Assembly: GCA_021159405.1 (NCBI GenBank)
Contig: JAGGRX010000104.1
Location: forward strand, 1-5,514
Source: Candidatus Bipolaricaulota bacterium
GTDB lineage: Bacteria > Bipolaricaulota > Bipolaricaulia > Bipolaricaulales > Bipolaricaulaceae
DNA: 5,514 bases
Reading direction: 5' to 3'
Positions 1 to 5,381 of this stretch are shown here, one piece after another; the stretch's first letter is position 1; every line of letters begins with the position of its first letter. The notes beneath the pieces are model-generated. The model saw only the letters and a list, made by a program, of their open reading frames with translations, ran no database searches and was not told the origin of the DNA. The position numbers and the translations under genes were made by a program.

Positions 1-1
1 G

Positions 2-55
2 GTGGAGGAGTCCCGCGGCTTCCGCCGCTCTTGGACCCGCTGGTTCAGCCCTTGA
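2..55 (+). CDS. Possible C-terminal end of an unidentified convergent gene
   Basis: An open frame enters from the left edge and reads VEESRGFRRSWTRWFSP before a TGA at 53-55. The short peptide is rich in Arg and Trp. If real, the gene converges on rtcB and overlaps its last codons by 11 bp, which is common between convergent bacterial genes. Only 17 residues are visible, so neither family nor function can be given. In GC-rich DNA a short open frame like this can arise by chance, and nothing within the window proves it is translated. Confidence 0.25.
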   Translation: MEESRGFRRSWTRWFSP

Positions 56-1487
56 TGCAAACCAAAGGGCGGACGCGGGCTACCTTGGCGTTGAGGCCGG
101 CCCCCACCGCGGCCTCTACCACCAGGTCCACGTCCTTGTAGGCACCAGGGGCCTCCTCCGCCACCCCAGGGGCCGAATGGGCCCGGATCACGATCCCCCG
201 GGCGGCGAGTTCCTGCACGATCTTCTCCCCCCGCCACTGTTTCTTGGCCTTCTTTCGGGACAGGGCCCTCCCGGCCCCATGTACCCCGGAGCCCCATACC
301 CTCTCCATCCCTCGCTCCGTCCCCCGCAAGATGTAAGAAGCGGTGCCCATGGTGCCGCCCACGAGGACGGGGTGGCCTACCTTACGGTACCTTTCCGGGT
401 TCTCCGGCCGACCGGGCCCGAAGGCACGGGTGGAGCCCTTGCGGTGGACGAGAAGCTCCCGGACCTCCCCATTCACCCGGTGCCGCTCGAACTTCACGTT
501 GTTGTGCCCCACGTCGTAGAGGGTCCTAATGGCATCGAAGGGGAGGCCGAACATGGGGGCCAGGGCCTCCCGCACAAGATGCGCGATCACCTGGCGGTTG
601 GCAAACGCGCAGTTGATCCCGGCGAACACGGCCGCAAGGTACTTCTGCCCCTCGGGGGACCGGATCGGGGCGCAAACAAGCTCCCGCTCCCGGATGGGGA
701 TGCCGTATTTTTTGCTTGCCCGCTCGAGCTCCTGCAGGGAGTCTTGGCCGATCTGGTGCCCAAGCGCCCGGGAGCCGCAGTGGATGGCCACCAGGATTTG
801 GCCCTCCTCGATCCCGTAGGCCGCGGCCGCCTCACGATCGTAGATCTCCTCCACATACTGTACTTCCAGATAGTGGTTCCCCGAGCCCAAGGTCCCAACC
901 TGGCGGAACTGGCGCTGCTTGGCTTTGAGGGAGACGGCGGCCGGGTCCGCCCCCTCCATCCGCCCTCCCTCCTCGATGAACTCCAGATCCTCGGGGATCC
1001 CGTAGCCCCGCTCCAGGGCAAAATAGGCGCCCTTTTTCAGCACCTGGTCGATCTCGGATACCGAGAGGCGGAGCTTTCCCTCGGAGCCCAAACCCGCTGG
1101 GACGTGGGAGAACAGCCGATCCGCCACCTCCTCCTTCTTCGCCTCGACCTCCTCCCGGGAAAGCGGGGTGGTAAGCACCCGCACCCCGCAGTTAATGTCA
1201 AACCCCACGCCCCCCATGGCCACGATCCCCTCCTCGGGGTCAAATGCACCCACCCCGCCGATGGGAAAGCCATATCCCGGGTGCACGTCCGGCATGGCGA
1301 TGGAGGCCTTCACGATCCCGGGAAGAGAGGCCACGTTCCTCACCTGCTCCAGGGCGTTCCACTCCTGGCCCTTCTGCGAAAGCAAGGGCCGCAGGATCTC
1401 CTCTGAGGCGAAGATCCAGCCCGGGACGCGCATGTCCCCCGTCTTAGGAAGCTCCCACTCCCAATCGCTTACTTTCTTAAGTTCCAT
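45..1487 (-). CDS. rtcB: RtcB-family RNA-splicing ligase
   Basis: RtcB joins RNA 2',3'-cyclic-phosphate or 3'-phosphate ends to 5'-OH ends using GTP and Mn2+; it serves tRNA splicing in archaea and animals and RNA repair in bacteria. The 480-residue protein has full family length and all metal and nucleotide landmarks: Asp97 and Cys100 in GFDINCGVR, His205 in GSGNHYLEVQ, His236 in HCGSR, His328 in DVGHNN, the GMP-accepting His403 in VHGAGR, and a C-terminal IKG whose Lys479 matches the nucleotide-contacting lysine of Pyrococcus RtcB. HRKGSTRAFGPG (348-359) is also typical. The ATG start follows an AGGGGG six bases upstream. It is the last gene of the thpR-archease-rtcB unit, 49 bp after archease. 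No disruption is seen. The family assignment is secure; the physiological RNA substrate is not shown by the sequence. Confidence 0.97.
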   Translation of the reverse strand: MELKKVSDWEWELPKTGDMRVPGWIFASEEILRPLLSQKGQEWNALEQVRNVASLPGIVKASIAMPDVHPGYGFPIGGVGAFDPEEGIVAMGGVGFDINCGVRVLTTPLSREEVEAKKEEVADRLFSHVPAGLGSEGKLRLSVSEIDQVLKKGAYFALERGYGIPEDLEFIEEGGRMEGADPAAVSLKAKQRQFRQVGTLGSGNHYLEVQYVEEIYDREAAAAYGIEEGQILVAIHCGSRALGHQIGQDSLQELERASKKYGIPIRERELVCAPIRSPEGQKYLAAVFAGINCAFANRQVIAHLVREALAPMFGLPFDAIRTLYDVGHNNVKFERHRVNGEVRELLVHRKGSTRAFGPGRPENPERYRKVGHPVLVGGTMGTASYILRGTERGMERVWGSGVHGAGRALSRKKAKKQWRGEKIVQELAARGIVIRAHSAPGVAEEAPGAYKDVDLVVEAAVGAGLNAKVARVRPLVCIKG

Positions 1488-1507
1488 ATCGTTCCCCCTC
1501 GCCCTAA

Positions 1508-1531
1508 CCCTCTCCCGCGGAAGGGAGAGGG
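1508..1531. repeat. Perfect 9-bp palindrome (REP-like hairpin) between archease and rtcB
   Basis: CCCTCTCCC and GGGAGAGGG flank a six-base GCGGAA loop, giving a perfect 9-bp stem. No T-run follows on either strand, so it is not an ordinary intrinsic terminator. It lies in the only real gap of the operon, just upstream of the rtcB ribosome binding site. The run CCCTAACCCTCTCCC resembles dispersed palindromic intergenic repeats known from many bacterial genomes; that similarity is from memory. As RNA it could act as a processing or stability element between the archease and rtcB cistrons. Confidence 0.6.
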
Positions 1532-1536
1532 GATTT

Positions 1537-1959
1537 TCAAAGATCGAGAACGCACTGGGCGATCCAGCGATCGCCTTCTTTTTCCACCCTCATGCCGAAG
1601 TAGGTGGCCGCCTTGACCTCCACCCCAGCCCGGTGTCGGGCCGGGTCAAGCCGCTCCCCCCATGCCTTCCCGAAGAGGCGATACCCGCTATCCTCTTTTT
1701 TTATTTTGACCTCGAACCGAGAGAACACCAGTCCATCGATATCACGGCGGGCGAGGAGCTCCCCCAGCCAGGCTACAAGAAGGCCCTCAAGGGAATCGGC
1801 CTGAACTTCCACTTCCATGGCCTCCTTGGGCTCCACCCGCTCAAGGTCCACCATGAGGGAGAACATCCCCCGAGCGGCCTCGCAGAATGCTTCTTCGACC
1901 GTCTTTCCGATCCCCCGCACCCCGGCGTCGGCCGTGTGGTCAAGGATTTCGTAGGCCAT
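1537..1959 (-). CDS. Archease, RtcB ligase activation factor
   Basis: Archease is a small protein that speeds guanylation of RtcB and keeps it turning over. The 140-residue product has the family signature throughout: YEILDHTADAG at 3-13, a VDLE with Asp38, a GE.LD...H..GVEVKAATY block (101-120), and the terminal VLDL with Asp139. Asp38 and Asp139 correspond to the acidic metal-binding residues described for archeases. The ATG at 1957-1959 is preferred over an in-frame GTG at 1963-1965: it gives the usual family N-terminus (MxYEILDHTAD) and has GGGGTGA at 1962-1968 just upstream, whereas the GTG would sit inside that site. The gene overlaps the end of thpR by 20 bp, implying translational coupling, and precedes rtcB, its expected partner. 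Confidence 0.95.
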   Translation of the reverse strand: MAYEILDHTADAGVRGIGKTVEEAFCEAARGMFSLMVDLERVEPKEAMEVEVQADSLEGLLVAWLGELLARRDIDGLVFSRFEVKIKKEDSGYRLFGKAWGERLDPARHRAGVEVKAATYFGMRVEKEGDRWIAQCVLDL

Positions 1960-2512
1960 CCTCACCCCCCAGGGGCCAGCGTTCGATCGGGGTGTAAAGG
2001 GGCCCTTCCGGACGAAGCCTGGACTCCATCAGGGTCAAGGAGCCCACCTCCACGTTCAGCGTGGGGAAGGGCACGCGGGTCAAGGCATGAGCCACGTCCC
2101 GGGGCACCTTGAGCCGGGCCAAGGTCACGTGGGCCTTGGCCTCCTTTCGCTCCGGGGAAAACCCAAGGGCCCGCGCTTCCATCTCGGCCCTATGGGCAAG
2201 CTCGGCGAACTGTGGTGAGTCCTGCTCCGGTCCGGCCCAGATCACCCGCGCCCGGCGCACGCTGGGGAATGCACCCAGGCGGGTCAACGCCACTTCAAAC
2301 GGCTGCTGCCCCCGGGCGAGCTCGGCCCCCACGGCCTTGATCTCAGGAAGCATGGCCTCCTCGACCTCGCCCAGGAACCGCACCGTTATGTGAAAATTGT
2401 CCTTGGCCACCCATTTGGCCGGAGCGGAAAGCCCGGCCCTCACCATCCTGGCCACTTCCTCCAGTGCATCCCGGACGGTGTCAGCAAGTTCCACACAGAA
2501 GAAAATGCGCAT
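1940..2512 (-). CDS. thpR: RNA 2',3'-cyclic phosphodiesterase (2H family, LigT/ThpR-like)
   Basis: The 190-residue product belongs to the 2H phosphoesterases. Both catalytic HxT motifs are present at the expected spacing: HITV at 41-44 (His41, Thr43) and HVTL at 128-131 (His128, Thr130). MRIFFCVEL at the start, KWV..DNFHITVRFLGEV, and AHVTLARLK are typical of the bacterial and archaeal ThpR/LigT branch. These enzymes hydrolyse RNA 2',3'-cyclic phosphates to 2'-phosphates and can reversibly form 2'-5' bonds in vitro. It heads the operon with archease and rtcB, so an enzyme acting on cyclic-phosphate ends is encoded with a ligase that uses the same ends; the relation could be competition or quality control (inference). 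No Shine-Dalgarno precedes the ATG and the -10 box lies only eight bases upstream, so the mRNA is probably leaderless. Confidence 0.95.
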   Translation of the reverse strand: MRIFFCVELADTVRDALEEVARMVRAGLSAPAKWVAKDNFHITVRFLGEVEEAMLPEIKAVGAELARGQQPFEVALTRLGAFPSVRRARVIWAGPEQDSPQFAELAHRAEMEARALGFSPERKEAKAHVTLARLKVPRDVAHALTRVPFPTLNVEVGSLTLMESRLRPEGPLYTPIERWPLGGEDGLRNP

Positions 2513-2520
2513 GGCAAGAC

Positions 2521-2526
2521 ATTATA
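2521..2526 (-). promoter_or_regulatory. -10 box of the thpR-archease-rtcB operon
   Basis: On the minus strand an exact TATAAT lies eight bases before the thpR ATG. Transcription would start about 7-9 bases downstream of it, at or within two bases of the start codon, so the transcript should be leaderless or nearly so. No good -35 hexamer is seen at 16-18 bp upstream, so recognition may rest on the strong -10 or need an activator. Confidence 0.7.
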
Positions 2527-2528
2527 CT
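2523..2528 (+). promoter_or_regulatory. Candidate -10 box for the Cdc48-type ATPase gene
   Basis: TATACT on the plus strand matches TATAAT at five of six positions and overlaps the opposing thpR -10 box. It would give a 5' leader of about 50 bases carrying the palindrome at 2551-2569 and the ribosome binding site. No convincing -35 lies upstream. It is the best sigma70-like candidate between the two start codons. Confidence 0.45.
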
Positions 2529-2550
2529 GTGCCGGTAGCGCGGACCGCTT

Positions 2551-2569
2551 TGGAGATTTAACATCTCCA
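2551..2569. promoter_or_regulatory. Palindrome TGGAGAT-N5-ATCTCCA in the divergent control region
   Basis: Two perfect 7-base arms separated by TTAAC form a 19-bp dyad, the size and symmetry usual for a dimeric repressor or activator site. It lies about 15 bases before the ATPase start codon and about 25 bp upstream of the thpR -10. In RNA the same bases could form a small hairpin ahead of the ribosome binding site. No known regulator consensus is recognised. Confidence 0.5.
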
Positions 2570-2584
2570 GGACGAGGTGAGAGG

Positions 2585-4861
2585 ATGACGGAAAAAGCCG
2601 AGGGACTCAGGCTGAAGGTGGCTGAGGCCCATCAGCAGGACGTGGGGAAGGGGATCGCCCGGATAAGCTCCCAGCACATGGCGACGCTGGGAGTGGCCCC
2701 GGGGGAACCCATCGAGATCAGGGGGCATCGCACCACCGGGGCCATCGCCGCTCCCGCCTACCCGCCGGATGAGGGGCTGGACATCATCCGTATGGATGGG
2801 CTCATCCGGTCCAACGCCGGGGTCGGGATCGGGGACACGGCAGAGGTGAGGAAGGCTTCCTGGCAGGAGGCTGCCCATGTGACCCTGGCCCCGGCGCGGA
2901 GGGGGATTCGCCTTGTGGCTTCCCCGGACAGCCTTCGTCAGATCCTCCTCGGGCGGGTGGTGAAGACGGGCGATGCCGTGTCCACCACCGCCACCCGCCC
3001 CCCGGGGTCTCCCTTTGGGGGGGACCTCCTCACCGAACGGATCTTTCGGGAATTCTTCGAGTCGGGGGCATTCGGGCTGGGGGAGATCCGGCTCAAGGTG
3101 ATACGCACCAGCCCCAAGGGCCTGGTGCGCATCACCCCGAACACCGAGATCGAGCTTTTGCCCGAGTACGTAGAGGCCGAGGAGCAGGGCCGGGAGATCC
3201 CCGAGGTCACCTACGAGGACATCGGGGGCCTGAAGGACGTGATCCAAAAGATCCGGGAGATGGTGGAGCTCCCGCTTAAAAAGCCGGAGCTGTTTGCGCG
3301 CCTGGGGATCGAGCCCCCCAAAGGGGTGCTGCTTTACGGCCCCCCGGGCACAGGGAAGACGCTCCTGGCTAAGGCCGTGGCCCACGAGACCGACGCCCAC
3401 TTCATCGCCCTGTCCGGGCCGGAGATCATGTCCCGCTACTATGGGGAGTCCGAAAAGCGCCTTAGGGAAATCTTCGAGGAGGCCGAGAAGAACGCCCCCG
3501 CCATCATCTTCATCGACGAGCTCGACTCCATCGCCCCGAAAAGGGCCGAGGTGACCGGGGAAGTAGAGCGGCGGGTGGTGGCCCAGCTCCTCACCCTGAT
3601 GGATGGGCTGAAGGAGCGGCGGAACGTGATCGTGATCGGGGCCACCAACCGGATAGAGGCCATCGACCCGGCGCTCAGGCGGCCCGGCCGCTTTGATCGG
3701 GAGATCGAAGTGAGGGTGCCGGACCGGGAAGGCCGCAAGGAGATCTTCATGATCCACACCCGGGGGATGCCCCTGGCCCCGGATGTGGACCTGGACGAGT
3801 ACGCCGAACTCACCCACGGGTTTGTGGGCTCGGACATCGAGGCCCTGACGCGGGAGGCGGCCATGAACGCTTTAAGGCGGGTGCTCCCCAAGATAGACCT
3901 TGAGAAAGAAGGCATCCCCAAGGAGGTCTTGGACGAGCTCATCGTAAAAAGGGAGGACTTCGACCAGGCCTTAAAGGAAGTGCGCCCCTCGGCGATGCGG
4001 GAGGTGCTGTTTGAGATCCCGAAAGTTACTTGGGACGACATCGGGGGCCTGGAGGAGGTGAAGCAGCTCCTCAGGGAGGCGGTGGAGCTTCCGCTCAAGG
4101 CCCCGGACGCCTTCCGCCGCCTGGGGGTGACGCCGCCCAAAGGGATCCTGCTTTACGGCCCGCCTGGAACCGGAAAGACCCTGCTTGCCAAGGCCGTAGC
4201 CAACGAATCTTCGGCCAACTTCATCTCCGCCAAGGGCTCCGAGCTCCTGTCCAAGTGGTACGGGGAGTCGGAGCAGCGGGTGGCGGAGGTGTTCCGCCGG
4301 GCGCGGCAGGTGGCCCCGGCGGTGATCTTCCTGGATGAGCTCGATTCCCTGGCACCCAGGCGGGGCACGGCAGTAGGCGAGCCCCATGCCACCGAAAGGA
4401 TCGTGAACCAGCTCCTCGCCGAACTCGATGGCCTGGAAGAGCTACGGGGCGTGGTGGTGATCGGGGCCACCAACCGGCCGGACATCATCGACCCGGCGCT
4501 CCTTCGGCCGGGGAGGTTTGACGAGCTCATCTATGTCCCGGTGCCGGACGAGGGGGCGCGGCTTGCGATCTTTAAGGTCCACACCCGGGGGATGGCCCTG
4601 GCGGATGACGTGGACCTTGAGGAACTTGCGAGGCTGACCAAGGGATATTCCGGGGCGGACATAGCCGAGGTGTGCCGCAAGGCGGGCAGGCTCGCCCTAA
4701 GGGAGGACCTCGGGGCGGAGCGGGTGGAGCAGCGCCACTTCCTCGAAGCCCTGAAGCAGACCCAGCCTTCGGTGACCCCGGACCTGGAGGAGCACTACCG
4801 CAAGCTGGCGCGGGACCTGCGCAAGGCCTCCCGCCAGATCGGATTCGTGGAGGAGGACTAA
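2585..4861 (+). CDS. cdc48: Cdc48/p97/VAT-type double AAA+ ATPase
   Basis: A 758-residue unfoldase or segregase subunit, the usual length for archaeal VAT/Cdc48; the family forms hexamers that thread proteins through a central pore. Residues about 7-190 fit the two-part N-domain (double-psi barrel plus beta-clam). D1 has Walker A GPPGTGKT (252-259), Walker B IIFIDELDS with Glu312, pore loop RYYGES (284-289), Asn355, and arginine fingers Arg366 and Arg369. D2 has Walker A (525-532), Walker B VIFLDELDS with Glu585, pore loop KWYGES, and Arg641 and Arg644. Both rings look catalytically competent, with aromatic pore loops. The tail ends GFVEED, without the HbYX motif used to dock on 20S proteasomes. 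The start is set by AGGTGA four bases before the ATG; the frame stays open upstream to 2390, but that stretch overlaps thpR and looks unlike an N-domain. It is divergent from the RNA-repair operon and ends at a strong terminator. Confidence 0.96.
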   Translation: MTEKAEGLRLKVAEAHQQDVGKGIARISSQHMATLGVAPGEPIEIRGHRTTGAIAAPAYPPDEGLDIIRMDGLIRSNAGVGIGDTAEVRKASWQEAAHVTLAPARRGIRLVASPDSLRQILLGRVVKTGDAVSTTATRPPGSPFGGDLLTERIFREFFESGAFGLGEIRLKVIRTSPKGLVRITPNTEIELLPEYVEAEEQGREIPEVTYEDIGGLKDVIQKIREMVELPLKKPELFARLGIEPPKGVLLYGPPGTGKTLLAKAVAHETDAHFIALSGPEIMSRYYGESEKRLREIFEEAEKNAPAIIFIDELDSIAPKRAEVTGEVERRVVAQLLTLMDGLKERRNVIVIGATNRIEAIDPALRRPGRFDREIEVRVPDREGRKEIFMIHTRGMPLAPDVDLDEYAELTHGFVGSDIEALTREAAMNALRRVLPKIDLEKEGIPKEVLDELIVKREDFDQALKEVRPSAMREVLFEIPKVTWDDIGGLEEVKQLLREAVELPLKAPDAFRRLGVTPPKGILLYGPPGTGKTLLAKAVANESSANFISAKGSELLSKWYGESEQRVAEVFRRARQVAPAVIFLDELDSLAPRRGTAVGEPHATERIVNQLLAELDGLEELRGVVVIGATNRPDIIDPALLRPGRFDELIYVPVPDEGARLAIFKVHTRGMALADDVDLEELARLTKGYSGADIAEVCRKAGRLALREDLGAERVEQRHFLEALKQTQPSVTPDLEEHYRKLARDLRKASRQIGFVEED

Positions 4862-4865
4862 GCCC

Positions 4866-4894
4866 TTGACAGACCCTCCCGGGCGTCGTATTTA
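4866..4894 (+). promoter_or_regulatory. Orphan promoter-like sequence directly after the ATPase gene
   Basis: A perfect TTGACA (4866-4871) is followed after 17 bp by TATTTA (4889-4894). The -35 is consensus and the spacing ideal, but the -10 matches weakly. Initiation would fall near 4901, at the base of the terminator hairpin, so any product would be a very short RNA or a read-through transcript antisense to the SRP RNA. Chance is a reasonable alternative. Confidence 0.3.
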
Positions 4895-4930
4895 AAAAGT
4901 GCGGCCCGCAAAAGCGGGCCGTTTTCTTTT
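4893..4930. terminator. Bidirectional intrinsic terminator
   Basis: CGGCCCGC (4902-4909) and GCGGGCCG (4914-4921) form a perfect 8-bp stem around an AAAA loop. On the plus strand TTTTCTTTT follows immediately and would end the ATPase transcript. On the minus strand the same stem is followed by CAC and then TTTTT, and would end the SRP RNA precursor ten bases after the mature 3' end. The plus-strand form is the stronger because its U-tract abuts the stem. Confidence 0.88.
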
Positions 4931-5206
4931 GGGCCCGTGCGGGCCCTCTTCGCTGGCAGTTCGGCGGGCCTCTCCCGGGCCTTCGGCTCGGGCCAAGTGA
5001 TCCCCTATCACCCGCAGGGACCGGCTTACCGTTGCTCCCTTCCGGGCCTGGCGGGGTTCACCGGTGTGCGTCGCAGGGGGCTCGGCCGTCATCGCCTCCT
5101 TGCCCGGGCCGTTTCCACCTCCCTGCCCTCTCGGAAGGCCCATGGGCTCCACATATAGCGGGTTTTGGATACAGGGGACCGCTAACCCCCCGCCCTGCAC
5201 GGGCCC
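4931..5206 (-). ncRNA. ffs: Signal recognition particle RNA, long bacterial type
   Basis: This is the RNA scaffold of the SRP, which binds Ffh and targets nascent membrane and secreted proteins. The Ffh-binding helix 8 is recognisable on the minus strand: GAACCCCGCCAGGCCCGGAA, then GGGAGCAACGGTAAGC, with its GGAA tetraloop at 5040-5043. The 5' part carries the Alu-domain pattern GGGGTTAGCGG, UGUAU (5169-5173) and CCCGCTATA. The 5' GGGCCCGTGC and 3' GCACGGGCCC pair perfectly over 10 bp, closing the molecule and fixing both ends at about 276 nt, close to the roughly 270-nt Bacillus-type RNA and much longer than E. coli 4.5S. It has its own promoter and shares a terminator with the convergent ATPase gene. 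Precise mature ends could differ by a few bases. Confidence 0.93.
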
Positions 5207-5212
5207 AAAATC

Positions 5213-5241
5213 AGTGTACCGGTGCCCGGTGTATTGGTCAA
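5213..5241 (-). promoter_or_regulatory. Sigma70-type promoter of the SRP RNA gene
   Basis: On the minus strand TTGACC (5236-5241, five of six consensus bases) is followed by exactly 17 bp and then TACACT (5213-5218, four of six). Six bases later comes the first G of the SRP RNA, so the predicted start at 5206 agrees with the end inferred from the closing helix. No clear A/T-rich upstream element is seen. Confidence 0.8.
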
Positions 5242-5313
5242 CTGCTCTCAGTAAATAGGCCAGGACATGTTGACCCACCCCTGAGGCCGGACTTGGGGGC
5301 ATTCGAGGCGTTC

Positions 5314-5342
5314 TTGAAAAAGTGTGGCATCCCTCCTATTGG
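5314..5342 (+). promoter_or_regulatory. Candidate promoter of the transposase-like gene
   Basis: TTGAAA (5314-5319), a 17-bp spacer and TATTGG (5337-5342) form a weak promoter pair. Initiation near 5349 would exclude the left arm of the inverted repeat from the transcript and leave the ribosome binding site free. The -10 matches consensus at only three positions. Confidence 0.3.
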
Positions 5343-5380
5343 TAAGTTCATCCAAACCAGCATGAAAGGAGGGATGCCAC
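5324..5380 (+). promoter_or_regulatory. RBS-sequestering inverted repeat upstream of the transposase-like gene
   Basis: GTGGCATCCCTCCT (5324-5337) and AGGAGGGATGCCAC (5367-5380) are perfect 14-bp complements separated by 29 bases. The right arm contains the AGGAGG Shine-Dalgarno and ends one base before the TTG start. Any RNA entering from upstream would fold into a very stable stem hiding the ribosome binding site. IS10 and IS50 use this kind of device to stay silent when transcribed from a neighbouring gene. Confidence 0.75.
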
Positions 5381-5381
5381 C

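Noticed and set aside
1..44. Stem GCGGC-TTCC-GCCGC at the left edge as a tRNA fragment or terminator
   Set aside because: The four-base loop does not fit a tRNA anticodon arm, no T-arm sequence is visible, and no U-tract follows on either strand.
177..1406. 409-residue open frame on the plus strand across rtcB
   Set aside because: It is antisense to an unmistakable RtcB gene with all catalytic residues; long antisense frames are expected in GC-rich DNA.
1508..1531. Intergenic hairpin as a terminator splitting archease from rtcB
   Set aside because: No T-run follows the stem on either strand, and archease and rtcB are expected to be co-expressed.
1960..1965. GTG start two codons upstream for archease
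   Set aside because: The GTG lies inside the GGGGTGA ribosome site that serves the ATG at 1957-1959, which also gives the usual archease N-terminus.
2390..2584. 65-codon N-terminal extension of the ATPase frame
   Set aside because: It overlaps thpR antisense, contains the promoter region, and lacks family similarity; the ATG at 2585 has an ideal AGGTGA site.
2558..3817. 419-residue open frame on the minus strand within the ATPase gene
   Set aside because: It is Pro/Gly/His-rich, has no recognisable domain, and mirrors the intact AAA+ coding sequence.
4892..5302. 136-residue minus-strand open frame
   Set aside because: It covers the SRP RNA, its promoter and its terminator, and has no protein features.
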